64,000 bases of DNA from JACVRW01 sp963751835. GTDB lineage: Bacteria; Actinomycetota; Thermoleophilia; Solirubrobacterales; Thermoleophilaceae. Below are positions 17,006 through 25,445 of this stretch, piece by piece. The stretch is taken from positions 186,001-250,000 of the forward strand of contig CAVVWD010000023.1 of assembly GCA_963751835.1 (NCBI GenBank), written 5' to 3'. Position 1 is the stretch's first letter. Every line of letters starts with the position of its first letter. The notes under the pieces were generated by a model. That model searched no databases. It saw only the letters and a program-made list of their open reading frames with translations, and was not told where the DNA came from. Both the position numbers and the translations under genes were made by a program.

Positions 17006-18337
17006 TTGCATGACGTGATCGTCATAGGCGCCGGGCTGGCCGGCCTGTCCGCCGCGCGTGACCTCGCGGCGGCCGGCGCGGACGTCGTCGTGCTCGAGGC
17101 GCGTGATCGCCCGGGCGGGCGGGTCGAGCAGGAACTCCTTCCCGACGGCAGGCCTGTGCAGTGGGGTGGCGAGGTGGTCGCCGAGTGGATGAGCGCCTAC
17201 GTGGAGCTGACCCGAGAGCTCGGCCTGACGCTCGAGCCGAGCTACACCGACATCGACCTGCCGCCGGCCTGGGGCGCCGACGAGGGCGTGGTCGTGGGCG
17301 AGCGGGCGCCCTGGATGGACGACGAGGACGTCGCCGACCTCGAGCGCGTCGAAGCGGAGTTCGCGGTGCTCGCGCGGGGCGTCGACCCCGACGATCCCTG
17401 GAGTCATCCGGACGCCCGGCGGCTCGACGGGCTGAGCGTCGGCGCCTGGCTGCGCACGCTCGGCACTCGCCCGGGCGTGATCCGCTACCTGGACCACCAG
17501 CACAGGTCGCTGTCGATCGACTCTGTCGAGCGCACATCGTTGCTCGCCCAGCTCCGCAAGGAGGCTGCGGCCGGTGCCCACGGCTTCTACGACGAGCGTC
17601 ACTGGGAGCACCTGCGCGTGGCCGAGGGCTCGGCCACCGTGGCGCTCCACATGGCCGGCGAGCTCGGCGAGCGCGTCCGGCTCGGCTGCGTGGTGGTGGC
17701 GCTCGGCGTCGCGCCGGGCCGCTGCACCGTGTTCCTGCGCGACGGCGAGCGGATCGAGGCAGAGACGGTCGTGTGCGCGCTGCCCGTGGGGCCGCTCCGG
17801 GACGTGGCGATCACCGGTGTGTCGAGCGAGCGGCTTGGATCGCTTCACCGCCAGCGCCACGCGCTCGCCGCCAAGACGGTAGTGGCCTACCCGAGCTCGT
17901 TCTGGCAGGTGGGCGGCGCCACGTCCGACGGTGTCTGGGCCTCGGTGTGGATCCAGCGCGACGGGATCCTGTCTTCGCTCACACCGCCCGACCGGCTCGG
18001 CCCGTTCCTCGCCACGCCCGAGCCGCAGCGGCGCCGGGAGTTCCTGGCCACGCTCGCGTCGCTCATGGGCGACGAGGCCCTGGAGCCGATGCTCTACGGG
18101 ACGCGCACCTGGGCGCTCGACCCCTTCACCCAGGGCTACGTGACCGGCTGGCGGCCCGGCGACGTGATGGCGGTCGGCCCGCTGCACGGCACGCACGAGC
18201 CGCCGTTCTACGTCTGCGGCTCGGATCAGTGGGTGGCGGGCTACATGGAGGGCGCCGTGAGGACCGGCCGCGACGCGGCCGCGCAGGCGCTCGGCCGCGG
18301 CCCGCGCGAGTTCGCGTCCGTGCTCGCCGCGGGCTGA
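17006..18337 (+). CDS. flavin monoamine oxidase-like protein, second copy
   Basis: A 443-residue FAD amine oxidase, distinct from the one at 1455. GAGLAG is at 8-13, and VVLEARDRPGGRVEQE gives the ribose Glu and the GGRV motif. The C-terminal VAGYMEGAVRTGRDAA is the FAD-contact helix. It is expressed divergently from the aminotransferase from a shared control region. The TTG at 17006 gives the standard short N-terminus before the first beta-strand. It should oxidise an amine to an imine with H2O2 production; substrate unknown. Confidence 0.87.
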   Translation: MHDVIVIGAGLAGLSAARDLAAAGADVVVLEARDRPGGRVEQELLPDGRPVQWGGEVVAEWMSAYVELTRELGLTLEPSYTDIDLPPAWGADEGVVVGERAPWMDDEDVADLERVEAEFAVLARGVDPDDPWSHPDARRLDGLSVGAWLRTLGTRPGVIRYLDHQHRSLSIDSVERTSLLAQLRKEAAAGAHGFYDERHWEHLRVAEGSATVALHMAGELGERVRLGCVVVALGVAPGRCTVFLRDGERIEAETVVCALPVGPLRDVAITGVSSERLGSLHRQRHALAAKTVVAYPSSFWQVGGATSDGVWASVWIQRDGILSSLTPPDRLGPFLATPEPQRRREFLATLASLMGDEALEPMLYGTRTWALDPFTQGYVTGWRPGDVMAVGPLHGTHEPPFYVCGSDQWVAGYMEGAVRTGRDAAAQALGRGPREFASVLAAG

Positions 18338-18374
18338 CGGACGGCTGGCGAGGCTCCGCGCGAACCGCGCCGGG

Positions 18375-19856
18375 TCAGCGGACGCGGAAGCTGGTGTCCG
18401 CGAGCACGCTGTAGCCGTCGTCGAGCATGAGCGTCGCGCGGTAGCGGCCCGGCTTGAGCGTTCCGAGGTCGGCCGTCGTGAAGCTCATCCGGCCGGTCGG
18501 GCGGGCGCCCGTGTACTTGAAGCCGAGATAACCGTAGAGGTCGCCCGCACCCGCGCGATAGATGCCGACCCAGTCCAGGCGATTGGCCGGCGCTCCCTCC
18601 CATCTGAGCTCGACCGGCTCGCCGCGCGCGAATGACCGGCGAGTCGTTGTGATCGCCGGCTCGGTCCGGGGCGCCTCGACCCAGAAGCGATAGCTCGCGG
18701 CCACGCTGCCGTTGCCGCGCAGCAGCGCCGCGCGGTAGGCGCCCGGCCGGAGCGTCGACGTCCCGAAGTAGGAGGCGAGGTGGTCGGAGGCGTCGTAGAT
18801 CGGGATCGACATCAGCGGCTTGCGCGAGGAGCCGCGCAGGATCGCGATCTGCCGGCCGGGCCCGCCCGCGGTGCCCGTGTAGCGGACGCTCACGCGCTTG
18901 CCTCTCGTGACCACGCGCGGCTCCGCGCTGACGAGCGGCGGCGCCGGGGCGGGCGTGACCGAGAACGTCGACGCCACCGCCCGGTGATCCGACCCGAACG
19001 GGCTCACCCCGACCTCCACGTCGGGACCGCCGGTCTCCCCGACGAGGCGGGCGGCGAGCGTGCGCGCGGGCCCGGCGGCCATCACCCAGTCGATCCGGTC
19101 GAGCGTCTCCCGGCGCCGGATTCGCGGCGCCGGCGTGCCGGGCGTCCAGGTGTACCCGGGAGTCGCGACAGGATCCGGGTGCGCCTGGCGGTACGAGTCG
19201 CGGAAGCCGGCCCGGGCGAGCGCTAGCGACACGGGCCAGGCGAGCGGATAGGGCACCCGCTGCGGGCGCGCCAGGGCCACAGCCTCGGTCCAGTCGAGGT
19301 GCGAGGGAGAGTTGAAGTCGCCGGTGAGGAAGGCCGGGACGCCGCTCCGGGCGAGCGGGCCGAGCGAGCGGATGTAGGGACGGATCTCGGGCAGCCGCAG
19401 AGAGCGCTCGAGCGCGAGGACCTGCCGCGCCCGCTTGCCGGCGGCCGCCTCCTCGGGGCCGTACGGACAGCAGGTCAGGTGAAGGTTGCCGACCGCGACG
19501 ACGTGATCGAGGTCGAGAGCCACGTAGGCGAGCCGCAGGCCCCGCCGCTCGACCGCGAACAGCGGGTAGCGCGAGATCAGGTGGAGGCTGTCGTCGACAT
19601 AGGGGAGGCCGGTGGCCGCGGCGAGCCTGCGCAGGTTGCCCTCGGGCTCCTGGACGCCGACGACGTCAGCGCCCGCTTCCCGAATCGAGCGCGCAACCTG
19701 GCGGAAGTCGACCTGCACGCCGCCGTACCAGATGTTGAACGTCATGACGGTGAGCGGGCGCTCGGGCTGCGCGGCACCACCGGCTGGAAGCGCGAGTCCC
19801 GCCGCAGCGAGTGCGGTCAGCGCCAGGAGGATGCAGAGCCTGCGACGTCCCGGCAC
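18375..19856 (-). CDS. secreted endonuclease/exonuclease/phosphatase-family protein
   Basis: A 493-residue exported protein. A signal peptide (RRLCILLALTALAAAGLALP) is followed by the EEP fold with TFNIWYG, VQEPEGN, LTGDFNSPS and a final SDHRAV, which hold the metal- and phosphate-binding residues. The last 200 residues contain two beta-sandwich-like repeats with parallel phrases (RPGAYRAALL and KPGRYRATLM), probably substrate- or wall-binding. The family includes DNase I-like nucleases, sphingomyelinases and phosphatases; which one applies is unclear. The GTG at 19856 is chosen because the longer open frame runs back through the terminator hairpin into the MMPL gene. Confidence 0.8.
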   Translation of the reverse strand: MPGRRRLCILLALTALAAAGLALPAGGAAQPERPLTVMTFNIWYGGVQVDFRQVARSIREAGADVVGVQEPEGNLRRLAAATGLPYVDDSLHLISRYPLFAVERRGLRLAYVALDLDHVVAVGNLHLTCCPYGPEEAAAGKRARQVLALERSLRLPEIRPYIRSLGPLARSGVPAFLTGDFNSPSHLDWTEAVALARPQRVPYPLAWPVSLALARAGFRDSYRQAHPDPVATPGYTWTPGTPAPRIRRRETLDRIDWVMAAGPARTLAARLVGETGGPDVEVGVSPFGSDHRAVASTFSVTPAPAPPLVSAEPRVVTRGKRVSVRYTGTAGGPGRQIAILRGSSRKPLMSIPIYDASDHLASYFGTSTLRPGAYRAALLRGNGSVAASYRFWVEAPRTEPAITTTRRSFARGEPVELRWEGAPANRLDWVGIYRAGAGDLYGYLGFKYTGARPTGRMSFTTADLGTLKPGRYRATLMLDDGYSVLADTSFRVR

Positions 19857-19867
19857 ACCTTGTGCGG

Positions 19868-19883
19868 CTGACCACAAAGTCAA
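19868..19883. promoter_or_regulatory. palindromic element, site C
   Basis: CTGACCACAAAGTCAA, with flanking TGTGCGG as at site A. It lies 11 bases upstream of the GTG of the secreted EEP protein. Its minus-strand TTGACT is a good -35 box, but no convincing -10 follows before the start codon, so here it looks more like an operator than a promoter. Confidence 0.4.
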
Positions 19884-19929
19884 GGGGCGAAACCTACCAT
19901 GGCCGGCCACCGCGGGGCAAGCTCCGAAA

Positions 19930-19965
19930 GCGAGCGGCGCCCGCCGGGAGGCGGGCGCCGCTCGC
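19930..19965 (-). terminator. strong GC hairpin terminator after the MMPL gene
   Basis: A perfect 16-bp stem (arms 19930-19945 and 19950-19965) with loop GGGA, beginning 19 bases after the MMPL stop. On the minus strand it is followed by CTTTCGG, a short T-containing tail. It separates the MMPL gene from the secreted EEP gene. Confidence 0.65.
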
Positions 19966-19984
19966 ACTTCGTTGTCGCCGTTGC

Positions 19985-22240
19985 CTAGGCCTGGGCAGGC
20001 CTGGGCTCGCCGGGACGCGGGCCGGGCCGCTGGCCGGCCGGCTCGACCGGCTCCACCCCGCCCTCGAGCGCCGGCCCCTTGGGCAGCCACTCGAGCCACT
20101 TCGGCAGGTACCAGTTCCAGTCGCCGAGCAGCTTCATCGTCGCCGGCAGAAGGACGCCGCGGACGAGGGTGGCGTCAATCAACACCGCCACCGCCAAGCC
20201 CACGCCGAACTGCTTCATGTCGATGAACGACAGCGTGGCAAAGATGGAGAACACGCCGACCATCACGATCGCGGCCGCGGTCACCACCCCGGCGGTCGAC
20301 TTGATGCCGTGCGCCACCGCGTCGTCGTTCGACTCGCCCCGGTCCACCGCCTCCTTGATCCGGCTCAGGATGAACACGTGGTAGTCCATCGAGAGCCCGA
20401 ACAGGATCACGAACAGCATGAGCGGGAACCAGGCCGTGATCGCGCCCGTGGAATCGAAGTTCAGGAAGTCCTCCAGATGCCCGTCCTGGAAGACCCAGGT
20501 CACGATTCCCATGGCGGCCGCCACGGACATGACGTTCAGGACGATCGCCTTGATCGGGATCACGATCGACCGGAAGGTCACCAGCAGCAGCATGAACGCC
20601 ATTGCGAAGACGAACGCGAACACGAACCAGATGCGCTCGGCCATCAGGTCGTTGAAGTCCATCGACCCGGCGGTGAAGCCGGACACGCCGACAACCTCGC
20701 CGCCGCGGATGTCAGAGAACACCTGCGGCACGACCTCGTCGCGGAGGGTGTCCACCGCGGCCATCGACGTGTCGTCCGCGCCGGTGCCGGCGACCGGGAT
20801 CTCGATCACTGCCACCTCGCCGTTGGGGCTCACGTCGACCGTCACCGGCTCGTGGAACTGGTCCGACTCACCGGCGATCGTCCGCAGCTCCTGCGCATAG
20901 CCCTGGACCTGCGACTCGTCGAGGTTGTTGCCCTCGAGGACGATGTCGGCCGTGAACTGCTCGCCGGGGAAGGCGGCCTGCATCCGGTCGTAGGTCTGCA
21001 TCACCTCGAGCGAGCGCGGCAGGCCGTCGACGCCCGAGTCGGCCGTGTGGATGTGGAGCACCGGGATCGCCAGGACCACGAGCACGGCGGCGGCGGCGAT
21101 CACTGACGCCAGCGGCCGCTTCAGCACGCGGGTGAGGATCCATGACCAGACGCGCGGCTCACCGGTGCGCTTCTCGGGCTTGAGGAACGGGATCCGGCCC
21201 TTGTTCACGCGGTCGCCGAGCTTGGACAGCACGGCGGGCAGCACGGTCAGCGAGCCGAGCACCGCGATCGCCACCACGAGAATCGTGCCCGTGGCGAAGG
21301 AAACGAAGGTGGGCGCGCCGCCGAGGTACATGCCGGCCATCGCCGCGATCACGGTGAAGCCGGACACCAGCACCGCGCGTCCGGAGGTGGCAGCCGCCGC
21401 CTCGAGTGCGGCCTCCTCACTGCGTCCGGCCGCGCGCTCCTCACGCTCGCGGCGGATGTAGAAGAGGGCGTAGTCAACGCCCACCGCCAGGCCGATCAGA
21501 AGGACCACCGAGCTGATCGACTCGTCCACCGGCCACAGCTGGGAGATCGGGCCGATGAGGCCGATCGCGGCGGCGACCGCCGTCACTGCCAGCACCAGGG
21601 GGACGAACGCCGCGAGCAGCGCGCCGAATGCAAGGATGAGGATGATCAGCGTGATGGGCAGCGAGGTGATCTCGGCCCGCTTGAAGTCGTCCTCGAACGC
21701 CTGCGAGAGCGCCTTGTCCGCGCTGGCGTCGCCGAACTCCTCGACTGTGTAGCCCGCGTGGCGCCGGTCGAGCGTGGAGACGGTCGAGAGCGTCCCCTCC
21801 ACGAGGTTCTCCGCCTGGCTCTTGTTGTCGGGGAGGTCGAAGGTGATGAGCGCCGAGTGGCCGTCCTCCGAGAGCTGTCCCCCGTTGCCCTTCTCGTACG
21901 GGCCCTGAAGCTTCTCGACGCCCTTGACGTCACCCAGGGACCGCTCGACGTCGGCCACGACCGCCTTGAACTGCGGGTCGTTCACCGAGGCCTTCTTGTT
22001 CTGCACCATCACGCTCTCGGACACTTCGTCCGGGAAGGCCTGCGAGACCGCCTTGTCCGCACGGCCGGACTCGCCGATGCCATTGTCATCGACGTCGTCG
22101 AGCGTCTTGGTGCCTACAGAGCCGCCGATGAAGACGGCCAGGATCACGAAGACAAGCCATCCGACGATGGCCTTCTTCCTGTGTTGAGCGCTCCACCTTC
22201 CGGCGCGCGCAGCGATGTTGTTCGTCCTGGTCTTGGGCAT
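19985..22240 (-). CDS. MMPL/RND-family membrane transporter
   Basis: A 751-residue protein with the RND layout of an N-terminal membrane helix, a large exported loop, five further helices, then a repeat of the same plan. The second membrane block contains FGLSMDYHVFILSRIKE, the family's conserved Asp-Tyr pair for proton transfer, matching VDYALFYIRRERE in the first. Actinobacterial MMPL proteins export lipids, siderophores or small hydrophobic molecules. No lipid or polyketide genes are adjacent, so the cargo is unknown. A strong terminator follows the gene. Confidence 0.9.
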   Translation of the reverse strand: MPKTRTNNIAARAGRWSAQHRKKAIVGWLVFVILAVFIGGSVGTKTLDDVDDNGIGESGRADKAVSQAFPDEVSESVMVQNKKASVNDPQFKAVVADVERSLGDVKGVEKLQGPYEKGNGGQLSEDGHSALITFDLPDNKSQAENLVEGTLSTVSTLDRRHAGYTVEEFGDASADKALSQAFEDDFKRAEITSLPITLIILILAFGALLAAFVPLVLAVTAVAAAIGLIGPISQLWPVDESISSVVLLIGLAVGVDYALFYIRREREERAAGRSEEAALEAAAATSGRAVLVSGFTVIAAMAGMYLGGAPTFVSFATGTILVVAIAVLGSLTVLPAVLSKLGDRVNKGRIPFLKPEKRTGEPRVWSWILTRVLKRPLASVIAAAAVLVVLAIPVLHIHTADSGVDGLPRSLEVMQTYDRMQAAFPGEQFTADIVLEGNNLDESQVQGYAQELRTIAGESDQFHEPVTVDVSPNGEVAVIEIPVAGTGADDTSMAAVDTLRDEVVPQVFSDIRGGEVVGVSGFTAGSMDFNDLMAERIWFVFAFVFAMAFMLLLVTFRSIVIPIKAIVLNVMSVAAAMGIVTWVFQDGHLEDFLNFDSTGAITAWFPLMLFVILFGLSMDYHVFILSRIKEAVDRGESNDDAVAHGIKSTAGVVTAAAIVMVGVFSIFATLSFIDMKQFGVGLAVAVLIDATLVRGVLLPATMKLLGDWNWYLPKWLEWLPKGPALEGGVEPVEPAGQRPGPRPGEPRPAQA

Positions 22241-22316
22241 GGACGCATGGTGCGCCGCAGCAGAGGCCTTTCCAATGCGGGATCCCCCCTAAGGGAGGTG
22301 GGGGTAACCGAACGCC

Positions 22317-23003
22317 CTACGAGAAGCGCATGCGGCGCGGCGTCTCGCGCATGCGGATCACGCGCGCGGGCACACCGCCCACCACAGCGTTGGCGGGCAC
22401 GTCGCGGGTGACCACGGCGTTCGTGCCGATCACCGCGTTGTCGCCCACCGTGACCCCGCGCAGGATGCAGGCGCCGTAGCCGATCCAGACGTTGTTGCCC
22501 ACGCGCACGTCGCGTTTGTAGATGCCCTGCAGGCGGATCGGACGCTCGACCTCCACCATGCCGTGGTCGAAGTCGATCAGCATCACGCGGTCGGCGATCA
22601 CGCACTCCCTGCCGATCGACACGTGCTGGAACGCGGAGATCGTGCACTCCTGGCCGAGCACCGTCTTGGCGCCGATCGACACGTTGCCCTCGTGCGCGCG
22701 GATCTTGGAGCCGTGTCCGATCCAGGACCAGCGGCCGAGCTCGAGCGTCGCCTGCCGCCCGACCTCGAGCGAGCAGCCCGGCCCCACGAACGCGAGGCCG
22801 TCGAGCCGCAGCCGCTGCCCGAGCCTGAGCCTCCAGGCGCCGAGCCGCAGGATCAGCCGCGCGTACTTCGCGTTCAGCATCCCCTTGCTGCGCATGAAGC
22901 GGAGCAGTGCGAGCGGCCCGCCCCGGCGCGGCGGCGGATCGCCCCGGATCTCCGTGGGAACGTCGGACGGCGGTGCCGCTATGGGTTCGGTGGCGCCCTC
23001 CAT
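22317..23003 (-). CDS. left-handed beta-helix acyltransferase
   Basis: A 228-residue protein whose middle and C-terminus consist of hexapeptide repeats. It ends in the classic VWIGYGACILRGVTVGDNAV and AVVGGVPARVIR of the maltose/galactoside O-acetyltransferase group. The catalytic His is probably H129 in DFDHGMVE or a neighbouring His. The first 50 residues are a proline/arginine-rich extension. It probably acetylates a sugar or cell-wall glycan precursor. It stands alone, about 75 bases after the MMPL gene in the divergent sense. Confidence 0.82.
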   Translation of the reverse strand: MEGATEPIAAPPSDVPTEIRGDPPPRRGGPLALLRFMRSKGMLNAKYARLILRLGAWRLRLGQRLRLDGLAFVGPGCSLEVGRQATLELGRWSWIGHGSKIRAHEGNVSIGAKTVLGQECTISAFQHVSIGRECVIADRVMLIDFDHGMVEVERPIRLQGIYKRDVRVGNNVWIGYGACILRGVTVGDNAVIGTNAVVTRDVPANAVVGGVPARVIRMRETPRRMRFS

Positions 23004-23071
23004 CAGGAGGGCGGATCATAGGTATGGCTTGGGGGACGTATCTGCTCTACTGGGGTGGTGCGGCTATCCGT

Positions 23072-23099
23072 ATTGGCCACCGGGCCAATCGGGTACAAA
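23072..23099 (+). promoter_or_regulatory. inverted repeat and -10-like box before the receiver gene
   Basis: ATTGGCC / GGCCAAT (23072-23078 and 23083-23089, four-base spacer) overlaps the -35 position of a promoter whose -10 would be TACAAA (23094-23099). The ATG at 23111 then begins within a few bases of the transcript start. The palindrome is a possible regulator site. Confidence 0.4.
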
Positions 23100-23110
23100 A
23101 TCCCGCTTAG

Positions 23111-23461
23111 ATGGCCGTAACCGTCCTAATCGTCGACGATCACCCGAGCTTCCGGGCGAGTGCACGCATGCTGCTCGAGGCCGAGGGGTTCGAGGTGATC
23201 GGCGAGGCCCCGGACGGCCTCACGGCGCTCGAGGTGGTCGGGCAGCTCCGGCCCCAGGTGGTGCTGCTCGACGTCCACCTTCCGGACATCGACGGCTTCG
23301 AGGTGGCCTCTCGAATCGTCGCCAACGGCTCCGCGCCGGCCGTGGTGCTCACCTCCAGCAGGGATGTCGACGACCTCGGGCCGCTGGCCGAGTTCCCGCA
23401 CGTGCGCGGCTTCATCCCGAAGTCGGAGCTGTCGGGCGCGGCGCTGGAGGCTCTCCTCTGA
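23111..23461 (+). CDS. stand-alone response-regulator receiver domain
   Basis: A 116-residue single-domain receiver. The acidic pocket is D9/D10, the phosphoacceptor is D54 in VLLDVHLPDIDG, the switch Thr is in VVLTSS, and the conserved Lys is in GFIPKSEL. There is no output domain, so it would act by protein contact or as a phosphate sink. It is followed directly by the remnant of a histidine kinase and then by a NarL-type regulator, as in an eroded two-component cluster. Confidence 0.85.
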   Translation: MAVTVLIVDDHPSFRASARMLLEAEGFEVIGEAPDGLTALEVVGQLRPQVVLLDVHLPDIDGFEVASRIVANGSAPAVVLTSSRDVDDLGPLAEFPHVRGFIPKSELSGAALEALL

Positions 23462-23598
23462 CCTCGGTGCCGTCGGAGCGGCCGCTCGAGGCGGTGGAGG
23501 TGGCCGCCTATTTCGTGGTCTCGGAGGCCCTGACGAACGTCGCCAAGTACGCTGGCGCAAGCAGGGCCACCGTCAGCGTCGAGCGTGACAAAGGGTGA
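23462..23598 (+). pseudogene. histidine kinase remnant (HATPase N-box fragment)
   Basis: Reading on from the receiver stop gives about 45 residues ending VERDKG-stop, with the central stretch VAAYFVVSEALTNVAKYA. This is the N-box of HisKA_3/NarX-type kinases. Everything upstream (sensor, dimerisation helix) and downstream (the G boxes) is missing. It sits where an intact kinase gene would stand, just before its response regulator. Confidence 0.75.
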
Positions 23599-23611
23599 GG
23601 GCGAGCATCCC

Positions 23612-24256
23612 ATGCGGGTAGTTGTTGCAGACGATTCGGTCCTCCTTCGCGAGGGCGTCGTCCGGCTGCTCGAGGAGTGGGGCTACGAGGTAGTCGGGCA
23701 GGCCGGCGACGCGGAGGACCTGATCCGAAAGGTCAACGCGCACCGCCCGGACGTAGCCGTGGTCGACATCCGCATGCCGCCCACGAACACCGACGACGGC
23801 CTGCGCGCCGCGCTCGAGATTCGCGCGACGCACCCGGAGACCGGCGTGCTCGTGCTCTCCCAGTACGTCGAGGAGGGCTACGCGCTCGAGCTCGTGGGAG
23901 AGAGCGCCGGTGGAGTCGGCTATCTGCTCAAGGACCGCGTGGCGGACGTGGAGCGCTTCATCGACTCCGTCAAGCGCGTCGCGGAGGGCGGCTCGGCGCT
24001 CGATCCAGAGGTCGTGTCGCAGCTCGTCGGCCGCGCCCGGCGCAACGATCCACTCGCCGAGCTCACCCCGCGCGAGCGCGAGGTACTCGAGCTGATGGCC
24101 GAGGGCCGCTCGAACCAGGCGATCGCCGAGCACATGGTCGTGACCGAGCGCGCCGTCGAGAAGCACGTGACGAGCATCTTCGGCAAGCTCGGACTGGCGC
24201 CGGCGCCCGAGGACCACCGCCGTGTGCTTGCGGTGCTCGCCTTCCTCAGAGCCTGA
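23612..24256 (+). CDS. NarL/FixJ-family response regulator
   Basis: A 214-residue regulator. The receiver domain has D7/D8 and phosphoacceptor D52 (VVDIRMPP), and YLLKDRV carries the conserved Lys. The C-terminal LuxR-type helix-turn-helix contains LTPREREVLELMAEG and the recognition segment TERAVEKHVTSIFGKL. ATG 23612 is preferred over the in-frame GTG 23585, which would overlap the kinase remnant. Its own kinase seems to be lost, so it may be activated by another kinase or by small phosphodonors. Confidence 0.9.
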   Translation: MRVVVADDSVLLREGVVRLLEEWGYEVVGQAGDAEDLIRKVNAHRPDVAVVDIRMPPTNTDDGLRAALEIRATHPETGVLVLSQYVEEGYALELVGESAGGVGYLLKDRVADVERFIDSVKRVAEGGSALDPEVVSQLVGRARRNDPLAELTPREREVLELMAEGRSNQAIAEHMVVTERAVEKHVTSIFGKLGLAPAPEDHRRVLAVLAFLRA

Positions 24257-24664
24257 CGACCGCGGTCAGATAGTCGGCGCGGAAGCGCAGGCGGCCGTCG
24301 TCCTCGAGGTTCTCGCGTTCGAGCTCGGCGGTGAGGGCGCTCCGCAGCGGATCCGCCGGCTCTCCGAGGGCCGCGAAGCTCTCGAGCATGAAGTCGGCGA
24401 AATCGTCGGTGGAGCGGTCGCGCCATTCGATCTCATGGCGCTCGATCTCGAGCGGGGCGCCGAACAGCCCCCTCCGTCGAAGCGCCCCTCCTCGAAGGGC
24501 AGCTCGCGGACGTCACCCTCGACCCAGTCGATCTCGACCATGGCGTCGGCGGCGCGTTCCCGCGCGATCGCGAGCAGGTCGGGCGCTCGCCGGCGAGCGC
24601 GAGGCGGTCGGCCGCCCGCGCGTAGTTGCCTGAGCCACTGCTGCGTCTCGGGTCCACCGCACCC
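24246..24664 (-). pseudogene. SAM-dependent methyltransferase remnant
   Basis: Pieces of a class I methyltransferase are visible in three frames. GSGNYARAADRLALAGERP is motif I. IDWVEGDVRELPFEEGRFDG carries motif II/III features. After an internal deletion and another frame change come LFGAPLEIERHEIEW and a C-terminus ending ADYLTAVVRL. The intact family is roughly twice this length. Its 3' end overlaps the response regulator by about ten bases. It is decayed, and no function is expected. Confidence 0.65.
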
Positions 24665-24722
24665 CAATATGGACGGTTAGCCGTACTGCACGCAACCAGG
24701 GGGTCTGGAAGCCTCCTCTGCC

Positions 24723-25445
24723 ATGGACGCGATCGTGACCGCCGCTGATGTACGCCGTCGCTACGGGGAGGGCGACGCTGCCGTCGACGCGCTCGCCGGC
24801 GTGACCGTCGGCTTCGAGCGTGGGCGCTACAGCGCGATCATGGGGCCGTCGGGCTCCGGCAAGTCGACGCTCCTGCACATCCTCGCCGGCCTCGACCACC
24901 CGACCTCGGGCACGGTCACGATCGACGGCACCGAGATCACCGGCCTCGACGACGCCGAGCTCACGAAGCTGCGCCGGGACAAGCTCGGCTTCATCTTCCA
25001 GTTCTTCAACCTGATCCCCGTCCTGACGGCCGAGGAGAACGTGGTGCTGCCGCTCTCGATCGCCGGCGTGAAGCCCGATCGCGAGTGGATCGACCGGTTG
25101 ATCGCGACCGTGGGGCTCGATGATCGGCGAACGCACCGCCCGGCCGAGCTCTCCGGCGGCCAGCAGCAGCGTGTCGCGGTCGCGCGCGCGCTCGCCTCGC
25201 GCCCGGCCGTCGTGTTCGCCGACGAGCCGACCGGCAACCTCGACTCGCGCTCGAGCGAAGAGGTGCTGCAGCTGCTCCGCCGCTCGGTCGACGAGCTCGG
25301 CCAGTCGGTCGTGATGGTCACCCACGACCCGGAGGCCGCCTCCTACGCCGACCGGCTGATCGTGCTGCGTGACGGCCTCGTGGTGCACGACGCCCAGGCC
25401 GGGACGGCGGCCGAGGTGATCGAGCTGATGAAGGAAGTGGCGTGA
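24723..25445 (+). CDS. LolD/MacB-type ABC transporter ATPase
   Basis: A 240-residue ATP-binding subunit: Walker A GPSGSGKS (41-48), Q-loop LGFIFQFFNLIP, signature LSGGQQQRVAVARAL, Walker B VVFADEPTGNLD and the switch His in VTHD. The FQFFNLIP and EPTGNLDS forms are typical of the MacB/LolD/FtsE class that drives FtsX-type permeases. GTGA overlap with the permease gene shows that they form one exporter or mechanotransmitter. Confidence 0.92.
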   Translation: MDAIVTAADVRRRYGEGDAAVDALAGVTVGFERGRYSAIMGPSGSGKSTLLHILAGLDHPTSGTVTIDGTEITGLDDAELTKLRRDKLGFIFQFFNLIPVLTAEENVVLPLSIAGVKPDREWIDRLIATVGLDDRRTHRPAELSGGQQQRVAVARALASRPAVVFADEPTGNLDSRSSEEVLQLLRRSVDELGQSVVMVTHDPEAASYADRLIVLRDGLVVHDAQAGTAAEVIELMKEVA

